Assembly: GCA_003427395.1 (NCBI GenBank)
Contig: BFEA01000977.1
Location: 212,026-250,135 of the forward strand
Length of the DNA: 38,110 bases
From: Chara braunii
Lineage: Eukaryota; Streptophyta; Charophyceae; Charales; Characeae
Direction: 5' to 3'
The notes beneath the pieces are model-generated. The model was not told the origin of the DNA, ran no database searches, and saw only the letters and a list, made by a program, of their open reading frames with translations. This document shows, piece after piece, positions 38,108-38,110 of the stretch (positions are counted from its first letter, which is position 1; each line of letters starts with the position of its first letter). The position numbers were made by a program, and so were the translations under genes.

Positions 38108-38110
<3 letters not shown>

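Overview
This is a eukaryotic, repeat-dominated window. I find no convincing host gene, tRNA or rRNA. Almost everything recognisable is a retroelement or a small hairpin element: three decayed L1-like LINEs with RVT-type zinc-knuckle tails, a decayed Ty3/gypsy element, one LTR-bounded chromovirus (Ty3/gypsy with a chromodomain), and several families of short inverted-repeat elements. The chromovirus, the L1-type LINEs with C-x2-C...H...C tails and the AAACCCTAA-like motifs fit the green lineage. A large, repeat-rich genome such as a charophyte alga is my guess, but nothing here proves the species. Runs of N (27337-27876, plus single N at about 22436 and 35007) show a draft assembly.

Layout. 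1-4845: minus-strand LINE-A (tail at the left edge, then zinc knuckle, RT, linker, endonuclease). 4852-7572: plus-strand LINE-B, head to head with LINE-A. Its ORF1 carries a 527-bp foldback MITE, and its ORF2 has lost the whole RT, so the endonuclease runs straight into the C-terminal tail. 7573-10310: no recognisable gene, an AT-rich tandem duplication and a small GC-rich palindrome. 10325-13261: decayed Ty3/gypsy pol with RNase H, a PHD-finger-like C4HC3 domain, integrase zinc finger, integrase core (split by a second copy of the same MITE) and integrase C-terminus. It is followed through an ATGA stop/start overlap by an unidentified post-pol ORF with an acidic tail. 15300-19550: mostly unassigned, with a (GA)n array, a near-perfect 44-bp-arm palindrome at 17625-17724 and several inverted-repeat clusters.

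19552-35110 is plus-strand LINE-C, a nest. Two small GGG-terminal elements sit in its linker (19900-20307 and 20441-20568). A 10.6-kb chromovirus (22008-32631, minus strand) is inserted in its RT/thumb region, with TG...CA LTRs of 314 and 319 bp and a perfect 5-bp target duplication ACTAT. Two 111-bp hairpins lie in its 3' part. Inside the chromovirus, gag and RNase H-integrase-chromodomain read on the minus strand, but the protease-RT block (about 25505-27336) reads on the plus strand. That is either a real internal inversion or an assembly error beside the N gap.

35111-38110 is an array of small hairpin elements, homopolymers and microsatellites; some hairpins are nested in others.

No intact autonomous element is visible. 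The chromovirus RT reads YLND instead of YxDD, and the LINEs and the first gypsy element have many stops and frameshifts. The clearest leads are the PHD-like finger inside a gypsy pol, the MITE family with 2-bp target duplications, the nested hairpin families, and the inverted PR-RT block. All coordinates without a clear repeat edge or stop codon are approximate; I ran no database search.
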